Positions 5,566-5,848 of a stretch of DNA of 5,848 bases are shown piece after piece. The DNA lies in assembly GCA_030618965.1 (NCBI GenBank), contig JAUXCJ010000093.1:1-5848 (forward strand). Reading direction: 5' to 3'. The notes beneath the pieces are model-generated. The model did not search any database. It saw only the letters and a list, made by a program, of their open reading frames with translations, and was not told where the DNA came from. Position numbers and translations under genes: made by a program. Positions within the stretch are counted from its first letter, which is position 1. Each line of letters starts with the position of its first letter. The DNA is from Thiomargarita sp. GTDB lineage: Bacteria > Pseudomonadota > Gammaproteobacteria > Beggiatoales > Beggiatoaceae.

Positions 5566-5848
5566 ATGAATACAACACCAAAAAACCGCACCATTTGGCA
5601 ACACATTATCGCGCTACTCCGCTATTTCTTAAAACCAAAACAATTTAATTCCAAAAAAATACTTTTTATACAACTATTTATAAATTTTTTACTTGCTACC
5701 ACCGTTATCGTGGCTTTGCACTATGCTGAAGATGTCGTCTTTTTCAAGGAAATTAAAGACACATCACTCGATTGGATCATGTATTTGCACAGCGATTTTG
5801 AGCCTAAGCTCGCCAATGGACAGCCCATGCAACGGATGGCACTGTTTG
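5566..5848 (+). CDS. Inner-membrane protein, likely CHASE2-type sensor (N-terminal fragment)
   Basis: Only the first 94 residues are in the window. An in-frame TGA at 5554-5556 makes ATG 5566 the first possible start, although no Shine-Dalgarno is evident. Residues 1-31 are basic and cytoplasmic. Residues about 32-52 (ILFIQLFINFLLATTVIVALH) are a transmembrane helix. The following stretch (EIKDTSLDWIMYLHSDF, then QRMALF at 89-94) resembles the start of a periplasmic CHASE2 domain, where an acidic, aromatic 'D-W/L-x-Y/F' helix precedes a hydrophobic strand leading to an Asp. CHASE2 proteins usually carry a cyclase, histidine kinase, Ser/Thr kinase or phosphatase output at the C-terminus, which lies beyond the edge. 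It is co-directional with the ARPP-1 gene but 272 bases away, so it probably has its own promoter. The CHASE2 call is moderate; the membrane-anchored N-terminus is firm. Confidence 0.62.
   Translation, partial: MNTTPKNRTIWQHIIALLRYFLKPKQFNSKKILFIQLFINFLLATTVIVALHYAEDVVFFKEIKDTSLDWIMYLHSDFEPKLANGQPMQRMALF

Overview
The window suggests a low-to-middle GC gammaproteobacterium rich in cyclic-nucleotide and surface-sensing proteins. A filamentous sulfur oxidiser of the Thiotrichales/Beggiatoaceae type would fit the gene content (Cache-HAMP adenylate cyclase, LysM-FecR protein, CHASE2 protein) and the AT-rich coding sequence. That placement is a recollection-based guess, not something the sequence proves.

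Layout. Positions 1-2214, minus strand: the N-terminal 738 residues of a large secreted LysM / FecR / Ig-like repeat protein whose C-terminus lies outside the window. Positions 2215-2361: an intergenic segment holding a very GC-rich hairpin repeat inside a perfect 14-bp inverted repeat. One arm of the inverted repeat contains the stop codon of the upstream gene; the other contains the Shine-Dalgarno-like sequence of the LysM-FecR gene. Positions 2362-4125, minus strand: a complete membrane-bound class III (IIIb-type) adenylate cyclase with TM-Cache-TM-HAMP-catalytic architecture and all the expected catalytic residues. Positions 4126-4312: a very AT-rich divergent promoter region with two inverted repeats. 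Positions 4313-5293, plus strand: a complete ARPP-1 family protein, visibly more GC-rich than its neighbours. Positions 5294-5565: intergenic, with a compact hairpin just after the ARPP-1 stop codon and a 15-base palindrome. Positions 5566-5848, plus strand: the N-terminal 94 residues of an inner-membrane protein resembling the start of a CHASE2 sensor.

How the genes may work together. The cyclase and the LysM-FecR gene are co-directional and probably co-transcribed, cyclase first. The cyclase would sense a periplasmic signal through its Cache domain and make cAMP. The LysM-FecR protein would sit in the periplasm or on the cell wall, and its link to the cyclase is contextual. The CHASE2-like gene may encode another cyclase, kinase or phosphatase, but its output domain is beyond the window. 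The ARPP-1 gene belongs to a family placed by comparative genomics in NAD/ADP-ribose metabolism, and may be an independent insertion. The most notable non-coding feature is the inverted repeat at 2220-2233/2359-2372, which could couple translation of the LysM-FecR gene to that of the cyclase, or could be the ends of a small MITE-like element.
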